From: Ulota crispa
Taxonomy: Eukaryota > Streptophyta > Bryopsida > Orthotrichales > Orthotrichaceae
Reading direction: 5' to 3'
Assembly: GCA_963920765.1 (NCBI GenBank)
Contig: OY987246.1
Span: forward strand, 6,636,501-6,700,500
Length of the DNA stretch: 64,000 nucleotides
The position numbers and the translations under genes are program-made. The notes below the pieces were generated by a model. That model worked only from the letters and a program-made list of their open reading frames with translations, did no database searches and had not been told where the DNA came from. This document shows positions 1-11,919 of this stretch, piece after piece (the stretch's first letter is position 1; each line of letters begins with the position of its first letter).

Positions 1-441
1 TCTGAACAATTAAAATATTGCCATATTTTAAAACCAAAATGAAACAACACTAAGCATCAAGTGACCTGATAAAGTCCAGCCCATATCAAGTAGGTATCCC
101 AGTTAGATAACTGGGGTGCTAAGGTATAGTAGTTAATTGGACGTTAACTAACCTTTTGTATGACCACATTTGGAAGAGAACTAATGGGGAGTTTGGCTTA
201 AGAAATACCTAACTAGTTGATACGGGCGGATTTAGCAATTCAAACCATTTATAAAGGCATAGCTAGTTCAGTCGTTCAATTTCAAAGAGGTAAACTAACT
301 GAAGGCTGTAGTTTCATTGTAAGTTAGTTTGCGAGATTTTGCATCAATTTGCAAAGCATTTAAGAACTAATTACGGAATTGACACCACGTGATTGGATCA
401 GGCGTGGCCAAATATGGGTTCAAAAAAAGGGAATAAAATAC

Positions 442-2324
442 CTGGTTTCTGCTGACTTTTGCAGCACTAAGACGTTGCCACTCCTGGTACAGAGAAAGCA
501 GACTGGCAGTGGTGGTGGCATCTAATGTACCTATTCACACGACAATAGAAAATCATCAGAAAATATAACAGAACCCTTAGTAAAGCAAATCACTAAGCAA
601 GCGAACTAATCAAATCAACACACCTTTCCTAACCAAGACCTGAATCTAAAACACTGTTTTCCTAGACTTAAAAGCTCCCATTTAATACCCACTCTCTCCT
701 GAAGAAAAAAAAGAGAGAGAAAAAAAAAGAAGAAGTCATACACAGTAATGAAGAAACACACAACAGTCTGAATATTGTCATGTAATTTTTCTTTTTATTG
801 ATTACAGACCATAATCAACGGAACCAGATAAGTTCCGCTGCAATAGAACGTCTGTCAAACTGCTCTCCCCCACCGGCTGTTTCAAGAGAGGTCCTGCCTG
901 TCCCCCACCAAAAAAAAGATACAAAAACAAACTTCCATAAGCTTTTTTATTTTATTTTATTTTGTGTTTTTAGCTTTTTCGGTTGGGCAGCCGAACCCAC
1001 CTGTTGGCCATGCTATGTTGTTTACAGAGCGTGCATGAGAGACATCTGGCTTTCTCTTCTTAGGCTCCACTAACAACGCCTACCACAAGCAAAAAGAGCA
1101 ACAATGTTCATCCTTCAGCATTTCAAAACAAAATTGGGTCATATGGTGCTGTTATTCTAGCAGCTTCAAAATGGACTTTCTTTTGTCCAATTTCATGTCT
1201 TTTTTTGGACCCAACACATTCAAAATTCTTCACAAATTCTGGTGATATGAAAATTTGACGTGATTTTCCACAAAGTGACCCATCAAATTAGTTTTTTTAA
1301 GGAAAATTTGATGGATATCTTTGAAGTTTGCAATATTTGTACAAATGCCCCTCCTTTTTCAAAAATTGCACAAAAACCTTTGGACCATAATTTTCAAGCG
1401 TTTGTTCTATTGTGCATGCCACTTCCTTCTCCTTTTGTGCGCACACTGCTTCTTCCCCATTATGTTGCACTCCTTGTTTCAACATTGGTAACGACACATC
1501 TTACACAAGCACAACAGACCCTTGTGCTTGCTCTTATGACAGTTGCTTCACAAGTTGGCCAACACTTTTCTTCAATGCAATGCAAGAGCTCAGTTAGCAT
1601 GAGGGTGGTGGTGGTTGCAACAGGGAGTGTAATAGAACGGGAAAGAAGCAGCGTGCGCACAAAGGGAGAAAGAAGTGGCATGCACAATAGAACAAGTGCT
1701 TAAAAAATATGATTAAAAGTGCTTAAAAATTATGGTTCGAGGATGTTTGTGCAATTTCTGAAAAACCAGCGGCATCTATACAAATATTGCAACCTTCATG
1801 GGTATCCATCCAATTTTATCCTTGTTTTTAAACCATGAATCCTTCGTTCTTGAGGGGGAAAAGGTTTATTGCATGTTTGAATCCTTTTGATTAGAGTGAC
1901 GAAGCAAGAAGCAGAAACCAACAAAAGAGATGTGGCTGGTTTCTGCAAATTCAAGTAAATTGCAAGTATTCGAGACAACGTGCATCGTTATCGACATGAA
2001 TCACGAACAAAAATCTCACAAACAGAGATTTTGAGATTCCCGAGGCACTTACAACGCTTAGGTTTTGAAGACGCTCTATAAAGGGATCCAGCTCTTCGGT
2101 GCTCCGTCCCGCGTTGATGGTCTCGATTACATCAGCCAACCCCTACAACAGGCAAAATCAAGCGTGACTCTCAATGCCAACTAGCTACAATGAAAACCCT
2201 GGTGCCCGGATCGGAGCATCAGCAGATGTAAACCCTAAACGAATCATCCTCGCCTGGAATTCAAAACCCTAATTTTTGCAGAGCATACCTCTGGAGAACC
2301 CAATTTGGAGTCCGCTGCACCCAT
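442..2324 (-). CDS. N-myristoylated coiled-coil protein, BORCS5-like? (5' part; gene runs off left edge)
   Basis: Four exons join in frame at canonical sites: complement of 2289-2324, 2053-2142, 810-897 and 442-530, giving 101 residues before the window ends. The protein starts MGAADSKL, matching the N-myristoylation pattern (Gly2, Ser6). Landmarks are LDPFIERLQNLSV (exon 2), ESSLTDVLLQ (exon 3) and LLSLYQEWQRLSAAKVSRNQ (exon 4). I recall a conserved, mostly uncharacterised plant family with the same order: MGxxxSK, LDPLxEHLQNLSV, SSLTDILV, then a MYREWQ helix and a coiled coil. The myristoylated start and the LxxxYQ helix also recall animal BORCS5, a lysosome-positioning subunit, but that link is weak. 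The remaining coiled-coil exons should lie left of the window; none was found in 1-441. Exons 2 and 3 are separated by an intron carrying a foldback element (1301-1821). The gene model is well supported; the function is not known. Confidence 0.7.
1301..1821. repeat. Foldback MITE, family A copy 1
   Basis: The two ends are inverted copies of each other: the left arm (GGAAAATTTGATGGATATC, then a run with TTTGCAATATTTGTAC and TGCACAAA) returns in reverse near 1720-1821. Inner parts with GTGCGCAC and CATGCCACTTC also pair with 1655-1690. Related copies lie at 16126-16650 and 43711-44025. It sits in intron 2 of the leftmost gene. Short reading frames here are by-products of the repeat. Confidence 0.7.
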
Positions 2325-2862
2325 GGCGAACACACGCAAACGCCTGAAACGCCAATCTCTCAAATTCCTCTCAACTTTCTCCTCGGCTCTGCTCAATTAT
2401 GGCTTAACTTACTACACTACCCTCACCCTCGCCTTCTCTTTCCAGCATTGCGACCACCTAAACCCTGAACCCTAAAACCCAAAGCTCTCCCATCCGTACT
2501 CATCGATCGCCTTGCTCAAACCCAACAAAGAAATTTTAAAAAAGTCGGAGCTGAAGACTTTGAACTCTACAAATGAAGCTCTGTCATACAGCAATTGTGA
2601 GAGGCAACTAGATTCCAGTAGAATCACAAGTTGTCATTCATCCAAAATGGCGACATTCATGACTTCCAGTGCACTTTTGGATGTACAATTCAAGAGCACG
2701 CAATCAGCTCTTGAGCTCCGTCGAATTCTGCTGCCTCTGAACAATTTTCTAGATCTCATCACGTTTCAGACAATTGTGAATGTGGGGTTGTGAGTTTTGA
2801 TTCCGGAGATGAAGTGGTGGAAGTGATTTTTTCGTGGTTTTAGAGAAGGGTAGCGTTGGGCG
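2325..2862. promoter_or_regulatory. Divergent promoter region between two genes
   Basis: The two start codons, minus at 2324 and plus at 2863, are only 538 bp apart and point away from each other, so this stretch must hold both promoters and 5' UTRs. It contains telomere-like AACCCTGAACCCTAAAACCC at about 2461-2480; further AAACCCTAA boxes lie at 2230 and 2264 in the first intron of the minus gene. Such telo-boxes are known from promoters of plant housekeeping and organelle-biogenesis genes. No clear TATA box was identified. A 93-codon open stretch at 2512-2793 looks fortuitous. Confidence 0.55.
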
Positions 2863-5800
2863 ATGTTGCGGCATGCAGCGCGGCCCTTCGTCCGACGTCG
2901 CGGAGTTGTTGATGACCTTTTGCAGCAGCAGCAGCAGCTATGGCGAGGGCGAGGGAGGGCGATGTCGTCGGGAGTGACAGGCGAGAAGCAGCGATGGGTA
3001 GCGATGTGGGGCAACGGCGATTACGGACGTCTGGGCTTGGCTTCCTCGACGTCGCTCTGGGAACCCACGCTTTGCAAGCGAGCTCCGAACTTGTCCCCTG
3101 TTGCTGTGGCGTGTGGTGGCGCTCACACTCTCCTTCTCACGGGTCTGCTTGGCTCTTCTTCTCTAAACCCTAAAACCCTAAACCCTAAAACAATCTAGTC
3201 TTGTTCCTGGCTCTTGAAAAACTTAAGGTTACTCTAGTACATTCTCTATACAAATTTCTCTTTGTTTGATGACTTGAACTTCACTAAACCCTGAACCCTA
3301 AAACTTTAAATCCTAAATCAATCAACTCTTGTTCCTGGCTCTTGAAAAACTTAAGGTTACTCTAGTACATTCTCCATACAAATTTCTCTTTGTTTGATGA
3401 CTTGAATTTTCAACAGCTCTGCCGAAAATCTAAACTAACAGAATTGTTTTTTAGGATTGTAATGAAAGGTTTCACTCAACTTGTTGAATTCTTTTATTTG
3501 ATATATTTTTGTTTTCCCTCTTGTCCTGGCTCTTGTAAAAACGGAAGGTTACTCTAGTACATTCTCTATATAAATTTCTCTTTGTTTGATGATTTGAATT
3601 TCAATAACCTTGTTGAAAATTTAAACTAGCAGGACTGTTTTTTAGGATTGTAATCAAAGGCTTGCTGGTTTTATTTGATTTTTTTTGTTCGTTTTTATTT
3701 TGGGGTTCTTTTTTCAAGTTTTTCTGACTTTGAATGAGTGTGTTTTGCAACAGAGGAGGGGCGTGTGTACACAACAGGATTGAACGACTGGGGTCAATTG
3801 GGCGTGCCTTTGTCGAGTGGCCACACTAAGGTACATACCAGTAACCCCTCTTTCTTTTTATCATTAAAATTTTATAATAAAAAACATGTTATGAGGATGA
3901 TCTAGTCAAGCAGGAATGGAAAGATTTTTTTTGAAAATGCCATTTTTGTTTATGTTGCAGGAGTTTGTGGAAGTTGAGGGTTTTCCAAAGGATGCAAAAA
4001 TGGTGCATGTTGCAGCTGGAGACTTCCATTCTGCTGCTCTTTCTGGTGCTCACTCCTCTACTACCAGTTTACAAAGTTTTGTTAATTATACTATGATACG
4101 TTTTTTCAACCAAAATTCAAATGTTTACGTTTTTACCAAGTATTACTTATTCCATTTTGGGAGATTATGGTTATTTTCATGGAATGTGGCAGAGGATGGG
4201 CGCGTGTACATGTGGGGTAGAAACACTCAAGGGCAACTCGGTCTTGGAAAACGTAAGCACATGTTTGTTAAGCTTGGTTTTTTTGTTTTTAAAAAAAATA
4301 CCTCAATGGCACCTCGTGCTTTACTATGGTAATTATTCAAGCAAAAAAACTAAGTCAAAGGTTGGAATGGCAGGGGCGCAGAGCAAAGTGTGTGCAGTTC
4401 AATGGGTGGATTCATTGAAGGATCTTCGTATACGAATGATAGCTCTTGGCGCCGAGCACTCTCTTGCCCTTTCTGGTGTGTATTCCTCTACTTTTTCATT
4501 AATTTTTTTGTAAAACCATAGATCATTTACCCTAATTTTAAACACCATTTTTTTACCAACCATCCAGTTTGCTAAGTCCTATGCACTCTAAGCTTTAGAC
4601 GCCACTCTTTATAATTCTGTACATTAGAGCTTTCGTTTGCTATAAAGGTTGTAGACTTTGCTTTGCTTACAAGGCATTCCTATGTCCATAAGAAACTGAA
4701 ATATTTTGACTTTTGTCAGTTGCACTAGTCTCTCTGGCAGTTAAAACTCTAAATTCTTGCAGTTTGCTTTCCTTCCTTTCCAGTGTTCGCTTGGAAAAGC
4801 ATCTTTAGGCTAATATACATTTTATTGGAATTTTAGTATTTCAATCTAAATAGGGTTTAGAAAGATGTCAGAGTTTTGTTACCTTAAACCCTAGATTTTT
4901 GGGGGGTTTAGGTGTTTTGTGAGTATGGATGTTATCTCACGTGAAATGGCTGCATGGAAGACGAGGGTGAGGTGCTGAGCTGGGGAACAAGCTTGAATGG
5001 ACGTCTTGGCCATGGCGAAGGCCACAGATCATCGTCTCTGTTTAGTATATTTCGTAAGTCTAGGTAAATTACCCTCTTTCCAAAGCTTGTTCTATGTGAA
5101 ATGTATAGCTATGTACACGTAGTCTACTATGTTCAGGCAAATAATATAGCGATATCTGATGGCTTTTTCCTTGTTTTTTTTGGTTTTTTTGGTTTCTTGT
5201 TATTTTGAAGTCTAATGAATTGCAAGCTCATGGTGTCAACCGAGTGTACCCAAGAACCGCGTTTTTTTAAGTGGCCTAAAAGATATAATCCAGTTGATTG
5301 ATCTTTGCAGTGAACATACACCCAGACTAGTGAAAGGCTTTCGGGATGTGAAGGTCAGAAACAGAACCTAAAATTTGGCAACATTTTCTGTGTCCTCGTC
5401 AAAAGAGCGACAAAGATTTCTCAGTATTTCTTACGGTATCATTTGTTAAACAATTTGGTCCTGTTCTCATTCAGATTGGGAAAATTGCTGCTGGTCTGAC
5501 TCACTCTGCCTGCCTTGATGGTTAGTTCCCTCACTACTTTTCCTAATTCATAGTTTATCTGAATTACTTGTTTGTTAAACACATCACAATATTTCTTACT
5601 ATAACTTTGTTTTTAAAGCTCTTTGAAATGACTAAGAGTATGATATCGTACTTGGATGATTCAAACCATGATATTATAATATGCATCTTTTGAAACTTCT
5701 TAAGATTTTAGGTTAGCATGACTAGGGAATGATGCTGATGAGGAGGATTGGGTGCAGAGCAAGGATCGCTGTACACGTTTGGTAAAGGACGAGAGTGTCA

Positions 5801-8800
5801 ACTTGTAAGATTACTATTTTCTTACACCTTTCTTTTTATTTTTGTTTTTCTATGAGCTTTTTTGATGGTTACTATTATGAATGTTAGGTTTGTTTGTCGC
5901 AGGGCTTTTCTTTTATTTCTTCCTAATTTTGTAGGTTTCAGGGTTTAGGTGTTGATAGAGACTTTTCTGAGCCAATGCGAGTGCCGGTCATCCCTCCAGT
6001 TGAAGAAATAGCTTGTGGAGGGTACCACACTGGTGCAATCTCTCGTATGTTTTTCTCAATTCTTCCTGGAGACTTTGCTACTAATTACTACTCTCTATGT
6101 ATTGTACTTCATGAAGAATTTAAAATTAAAAAAAAAAAAAAACTTGCACTCTGTGAACAATAGAGACAAAAATGGTGTTCTCTTTTGTACTTGTAGGAGA
6201 AATTGATTACTTCTAAAAGTTTTGGGGATTATTTTATTTTGTTTTGTAGTTTTCATGCCAACAAAATAGAATTATGATTCTGACGAGTCTTTCTGTGTGT
6301 GTTATCTCAGGGAACGGCCAGTTGTACATGTGGGGTTCTAATGAATATGGCTGTCTTGGTTTTGGGTTAGTCAATACTTACTGAAATACCAAGTTTTATT
6401 ATACAAATTTTTAGTCTTTAATCTTCTTTGTCCAATCAATGTTAGTGCAACAAAAATAGTATTAACTCAACTATTGAACTTGATAATGTGTAAGCAATAA
6501 TTGAGTTTCCTTACCGGTTGCTTAGTATTGGTTTTAATGTTCTATCAGGTTAACATCAATTTACCATTAATAACTTTGTAAATTTAATATTAAGGAGTAT
6601 TTTTAGATAATCGTGATAACGTAAAGATTACCCGGTGATCCTAAACCTGATTTTCATAAGTAGTTCAAGTGGCTAAAACACTGCTAAATGTGCTAAACCT
6701 TAAACCCTAAACACAGTGATATTTGCATTTTTGGTAGCTATAAAAGAAAGCCAGTGGATTTTTTGCTAAGTTTAGCCACATTTGTGAACACTTATAACGA
6801 CCTCCCTTTTCTTATATCATATTTCTTTGCAATACTAAGTCTAAGTTTACGCTTTGCAGTAATATTAAGCTCAGTTTTGTATTTCATTCTGGTTTTGTCA
6901 GGACATTAATGTGCTTTTATGCAATAACAACTGCACCTGCCTTGGATTTCAGTTCACATTATGAATAATGTTGTTAAAATTGTTGTTGCATTTCTACCAA
7001 CAGGTACAAGCAGCAAAATGCTGCAAAGTTGCCAATGCTTGTGGAGGGTATGTTAACCCCACTGAGAGTGACACAGGTGGGCTTGTTATTATTACTGTAT
7101 TATCATTTTTATTGTCGTTGTTATCACTTTATGAAGCAAATTTGTTTATAATTGAAACTAACCATGTTTTTTTGTTGGTTTAAACATTTAGATAAGTGAT
7201 TATTTCCTTTTTTTTACTATGTTTTATGTAGGTTGAATGCGGTTGGAAGCACACTCTGGCTCTCACAGGTACTTCTAAACCCCTGCCAAGTTCCTTGTGC
7301 GTTAGAAAGGATGCTTATGCCCCACCAAGTACACCGAATTGTGCAATTTTGTTGTAGCCCTCACTCATTTAACTGGTTTTCCATTCTTTTAATGTTAGTT
7401 TGTATCGAAAAGTGTCAATTGAAATTCACTTAAAAGCAAATGGAGTATTCTTCATTTGGCCAAAAGTTGATAGAAGTTTATGTGTTTTTTGCCTACATGT
7501 GACACATTTTATCTCGTAATTGATTCTAACTCCTTAAAAACTGCATGCAAACCCTGAATTTCAACATCAAAGTGTAGCTTTAACTTTGAGCGTCTGTAAT
7601 TAAATAAGCTACTCAAACACTTTTTTCCTTAAAAAGTGTTCAAAAAGTGCTTGTGGTGTAAAATCCTTGTCTAAGTTTCATCTATAAGTTTAGCAATACA
7701 TTTGAAAAATCCTTATGAATAAAATAAGGTGTAACAAATGATGTAGATTTCTCGTATATGCTACGGAGTAATCACAGTTTTTGGTGTAAATAATCTCCCT
7801 CATGATCCCAAATACGGTATTCTTAACTAACTTGATACTAATAAATACTTTGCTAAATGTGCAAACGATTCATTTTTACTACTCTTGTTTTCACTTTTTT
7901 GTTGTTCTAGAAATCTTTTTTTCGATAGACTTTTTTTTGGGTGGATTTTTTGGGTAGATTTGTTGCTTGATTTAGCCACATTTTGTGATCATTTTTGCCA
8001 TGGCATGATGTATGGTTGTGGGACCATGTGGGACAGTTGAAGGGGATGTATATGCATGGGGTTGGGGAGGCTCGCAAGGTACCCATGGGGTGGACGGTCT
8101 TTCCTCTGGAGGCCAATTGGTAAGATTTGTAGTTTTTAATGCATTGCATTTGAATTTTCTTACTTCATTCGATCTTAGTCAATTATTTCTATAGGGTGGG
8201 GTTTTAGTAAAGGAAAAACATCCCAAGGCTAACCCTTAACCCTTAAACGTCCAATGTGACTTGTCAAGTCACCAAATGCACTTGCTTTGCAAGTTTTTGG
8301 ATGTAAAACCCTTAAATAATATTGTAGGTTGTGGCGGGGGCAACCCAAGAATCGCATAAAGAACAAGAAGTAAATATAGAGGCCAAGGCATGCATGCATG
8401 ACTAATCACAATAAACAAACAACCACTCAAGGAAGCAATTGGAGGCTTCGATAAGAATCAAATGATTCTTCAAACCTCTCATGTGCATGTTGTGAGCGTA
8501 CATTGGAAATTTTGATGTTGCAAATAAGTACAATGGACTACCCATATTAAGCCAAATTGAAGGACCCCTCCCTAGGCGACCACTTAATTAAGTGGTCATC
8601 TTGCACAAAGAAATTTTTTGTGAACGTTGAGTTGGACATGTTGTTTAACCTTTAGACAACTAAGTGTGGCGTTGTGGTCAGTACAATACAAGGTGTTTTT
8701 CTTGTATTTGGAATGGATTCACACCTTTATTACATTTGAGATCAATAAAGAAATTGGAATATAGATCAATGCAATTTTAGTGAGCTATTTGAGATTCAAA

Positions 8801-8982
8801 ATTAAAACTCCTTGATGGTAGTAAATGCCAATTATATGGCAACGTATCTACGATGTCATGGTGACGTCTAAGGGTCAAGTGTTAAGACTAAGAAAGTTAT
8901 TTACAATCTCATGTCTTTAGTCTTCTCTCTTTCTTGCGAGTTTAATGGTATCAATAGAGGCCCATGTGTGGTATACAAACCC

Positions 8983-9034
<52 letters not shown>

Positions 9035-9238
9035 TAGATGTATCAATAATGTTGGGTTAAGAAAGAATTGAGAAATAGAGGGCTTGAGTTTTGAAGCTTG
9101 TTTCTGTGGAATGTATTGCAGGGACTTGGCAACGAGAATGATTTTTTGGAGCCCATGCTTGTGAAGTTAAAAAACATGAAAGCTGTTCAAATATCTTGTG
9201 GGTTTAATCACTCTGGTGCTATTATAGAAGAGCAATGA
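2863..9238 (+). CDS. RUG3: RCC1-repeat protein, RUG3-type mitochondrial nad2 splicing factor (15 exons, complete)
   Basis: Exons: 2863-3142, 3754-3830, 3961-4045, 4193-4252, 4374-4475, 4961-5063, 5311-5353, 5475-5520, 5758-5804, 5942-6044, 6311-6365, 7004-7076, 7232-7268, 8037-8119, 9122-9238. All introns are GT-AG, phases agree throughout, and the product is 436 residues with no break. The N-terminus (about 1-43, rich in Arg, no acidic residue before residue 17) looks like a mitochondrial presequence. The rest is a seven-bladed RCC1 propeller: MWGNGDYGRLGL, YTTGLNDWGQLG, MWGRNTQGQLGLG, LSWGTSLNGRLGHG, MWGSNEYGCLGFG and AWGWGGSQGTHGVDG, alternating with CGGAHT/GFNHSGA-type strands. Order and wording match Arabidopsis RUG3 as I remember it, including the SSLFS...TPRL segment and the GWGGS...VDG...SSGGQLG blade. 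RUG3 is needed for nad2 splicing and complex I assembly. RUG3 is distinct from the UV-B receptor UVR8; general RCC1 membership is near certain, orthology likely. Confidence 0.88.
3163..3196. repeat. Interstitial telomere-like repeat
   Basis: Degenerate tandem CCCTAAA units (plant telomere heptamer) lie just inside intron 1 of the RCC1 gene; a weaker patch is at 3287-3318. They may come from double-strand-break repair or act as telo-boxes. Confidence 0.7.
3200..3605. repeat. Imperfect threefold repeat within intron 1 of RUG3-like gene
   Basis: A block of about 75 bases beginning CCTGGCTCTTG and continuing through GGTTACTCTAGTACATTCTC and TTTCTCTTTGTTTGATGA occurs at about 3205-3275, 3333-3408 and 3524-3602. 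The last two copies also share the following ACTAxCAGxAxTGTTTTTTAG segment. This looks like local segmental duplication inside the intron. Confidence 0.8.
8645..8878. mobile_element. TTAA-flanked MITE, family C (intron 14 of RUG3-like gene)
   Basis: The left end is TTAACCTTTAGACAACTA; the right end is a decayed inverted copy. The interior, with CAGTACAATAC, TTTTTCTTGTATTTG and ACATTTGAGATCAA, matches copies at 27714-27947, 44450-44680 and, reversed, 22622-23557. About 234 bp, non-coding. Confidence 0.7.
8988..9031. repeat. (AT)n microsatellite
   Basis: About 21 uninterrupted AT units stand in the last intron of the RCC1 gene, 90 bp before its final exon. Confidence 0.97.
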
Positions 9239-9301
9239 CCGGTTATTATGGTCATTGAATATGTATAATTCTTAGTGGTAGTGTAAGAAGAGGCGTGGTA
9301 T

Positions 9302-9925
9302 TTAACCCCTAAATGCCCAAGGCACCACATTTTGGTGCCGACAATATTGTTATTTTTAGTGTTTTTTATTTTAGAGTTATTCTTCTTGAAGTCTAATTTT
9401 AGCATCAAAATCCCAATTTTGAAAATTATTGATTGTGAATTTTCTATTCAAGATTTTGTGCAAGGGTGTCCATTGCAATCTCGACTTTTTTAGTGTTGAG
9501 AGCTCTTGAAAATGAGCCTCAAATACATTAGATCTTGGAGAAAAATTCACCCTAGAAATTCATTTTAAAAAATTGTAAAAGAGATTTTGAAAAGTTGTAA
9601 ATGGATTAGAGTTATGTATATTATGTCCTTTAACCTCATATTTTTTGGTGACCAACATTTTTTATTTGACATGTGAAAAGAGATTGAAAGACCTGAAGTC
9701 ATTTTTGCAATTTTAACACCCTCTTGATCAAACATTATAATCTTTCAATCCATAAGTGGCTTTGTTGTGTTTTCTTTTCCTATGTGATGTCTAACATAGC
9801 TAGTTTGAAGTTGTATGGTTACAATTTAAAAAAATTTGATATAGCTTATTAAAAGGTTGGCTTTTTGTTTGGTTTAGAGCAAATTCCTAAAAGCTCAAAA
9901 AAGACCTTGGGCATTTAGGGGTTAA
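9302..9925. mobile_element. TTAA-flanked MITE, family E, directly downstream of RUG3-like gene
   Basis: The ends are TTAACCCCTAAATGCCCAAG and its reverse complement, each bounded by TTAA; length 624 bp. The interior (CAAGGGTGTCCATTGCAATC, GAGAGCTCTTG, GAGCCTCAAATAC) matches the element at 47327-47978 in the opposite orientation. It begins 64 bp after the RUG3 stop codon, so it probably lies in the 3' UTR or supplies the polyadenylation region. No coding capacity. Confidence 0.85.
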
Positions 9926-9975
9926 AAGTAGTATGATTTGAGTTTTTTTTTATAATTGGAAGGGCCTTAACTAGA

Positions 9976-10233
9976 TACAATAGAACTCCTCTAAACAAAT
10001 ATCCTCTAAATTGATATCCTTTATAATCTAATATATAACACAAATCTCAATGTCACACCATACATTAGTCGTAAACCAAAACAATTAATTCAATAGTAGT
10101 AATGCTTCTTGGTACTATCTTGGCACTAACCTCAAGATCATTTCACTTACACTTTCACAAAATTAACTAATAACTTACCTAAACTAATCTAGTTCTTGGG
10201 GTCCCAACCACATCAATTTAGAGTTCTACTGTA
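9976..10233. mobile_element. Short MITE with TACARTAGAAC-type ends
   Basis: TACAATAGAACTCCTCTAAA at the left and the inverted TTTAGAGTTCTACTGTA at the right enclose about 258 bp. The ends resemble the TACAGTAGAACCTCTATAAA termini of a MITE group common in plants. The remaining sequence between 9926 and 11028 shows no gene. Confidence 0.65.
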
Positions 10234-11028
10234 CATCGTTTTGTTACATTGTAAATACCTTTAAGCGCTTGAAACTATGTAAATCAAGAGACTTGATTGA
10301 TTGTCTATTGAATTACCACTTGGACCATTTTTCAATCCTTAGTCTACAATTCCTGAAAAAAACTTGTATTCCAATTCCAAACATTCTTGCACTACCACAA
10401 AAAGTTAAATTGATTAGATTTATTCGTACCATTCTTGTGTTTCACTTGTTAAAGGTAATAATAAAGAGACAAGTGTGTACTGTATTAGCTTTGGAGATGC
10501 AAAATATATGTATGCATTAAAAACATTTAAGAACTAGTCAAAAATGATTAGACTACTAGATTTCCACTTTTCAAGGTGTATGGCAATCATCAAATATTTC
10601 AAAGATGAAGTTGTTATTGGGAAATGGTTTTTGGGAAAACAAGGAAAAGCTTCTTATTTGAAGTTCACGTAACGTTATTTAGCAATGGGGTTTGGGGTGT
10701 CATATGAGTGCATGTTAAGTGAAGATAATCTAAGCATTAAATAAAGACCCACTTCTTGTATTTGACAAGTTGGTTGTTTTTGTTGATTCTTCTAGTTGTA
10801 TTCAAGATTGAATATTACCTTTCTTTAGTCCTTCAATTTGGTTATATTGAATTGATAAACTTAAGATTATTGCAAAATGTTTTGTATAGTGGATTTTAGT
10901 GAAGGTGTCAATTTGAAATAGTGCCACTATATGATGCTTGTATTATTGTACTAACAAACCAACTTGTATCAAAATTTTGTTGGTTAGAAGTCTCTTTCTC
11001 TAAAGTTATATAATCATTCATTTACAAT

Positions 11029-11284
11029 GCATTAGCAAAATTTTGAGCCCTTTAGAAGGCCCCTAACTCCACTTGAGAGATGTGCATATAGAGAAAAAAG
11101 TTGTCATTTCTGACTGTTAGAATCTGCCATTTCTTACATCTGCAATGTGTCATATGATGTGCCACGGCGATTTTAGATTATTATTATTATTATTATTGTT
11201 ATTTTATTGTTCTGTTCACCTTTGTTATGTAGCACGGTAGAGTGTTTTAGGGGCCCTCTAGAGGGTTCAGAATTTTGCTAATGC
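11029..11284. mobile_element. Terminal-inverted-repeat element of 256 bp
   Basis: Ends GCATTAGCAAAATT...GGCCCCTAA and the reverse complement near 11250-11284 pair over about 40 bp. An (ATT)n tract lies inside at about 11178-11197. 11285-11919 shows no gene or clear repeat. Confidence 0.65.
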
Positions 11285-11919
11285 AAGAATCTTTCAATGT
11301 CCTAACTTATAAGTAGTGTTTGGGAAAATTTTGAGATTCCTTTATAAAAAGCCTACATTTTTCATTTTCATCTAGTAATTTTAGGGCATGCACTAGATCT
11401 TACCTTTATAAAATTATACTACAATTAGATGTTCCTTGAAAATCTAGTTGGCTTTTTTCAAATTGATTCAAATTTCAACCATTTTTTTTATAGTTCATTT
11501 GGCTGACTTTCTATTGTTTTACAAATCTCCCCATTCATTGTTGGTAAGAAACTAAGATACTCTTAATTTCAACCTCATTCAAAGATGCTTCTATCATGAC
11601 ACATTAGGGGCAGTCACACCTTTTCCAAGAATGAAACTTATGTGAAGAATAAGAAGTTGTGGAGTGGAAATAGGAGTCAATAGGAGCATTTCTTCATGAA
11701 AGAAGGCATGACTACCTTTTTGTGGGTGGTGAAGAATGGAGAGTGTAAGGATTTCTTCACCCCGTGCTTCTCCTCTAGAGGTGAAGAAAAAAACTTCTCA
11801 ATCTTCAAAGTATGGAGTTTCCAAAAATTAAGGAGAAACAGCCAAGATCCTATTCTTTGAAAATTGACAATGGGGTGAAGAAGGTGTGACTACCCCTATT
11901 GCATTCACAACATTTGATA

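Noticed and set aside
1260-1703. 147-codon plus-strand frame
   Set aside because: It lies wholly inside a foldback repeat that has copies at 16126 and 43711, and in an intron of a minus-strand gene.
5041-5053. Splice donor TTTC|GTAAGT for exon 6 of the RUG3-like gene
   Set aside because: Using it puts a stop codon at the start of exon 7; the donor at 5064 (TCTAG|GTAAAT) keeps the frame and gives the expected SSEHTPRL sequence.
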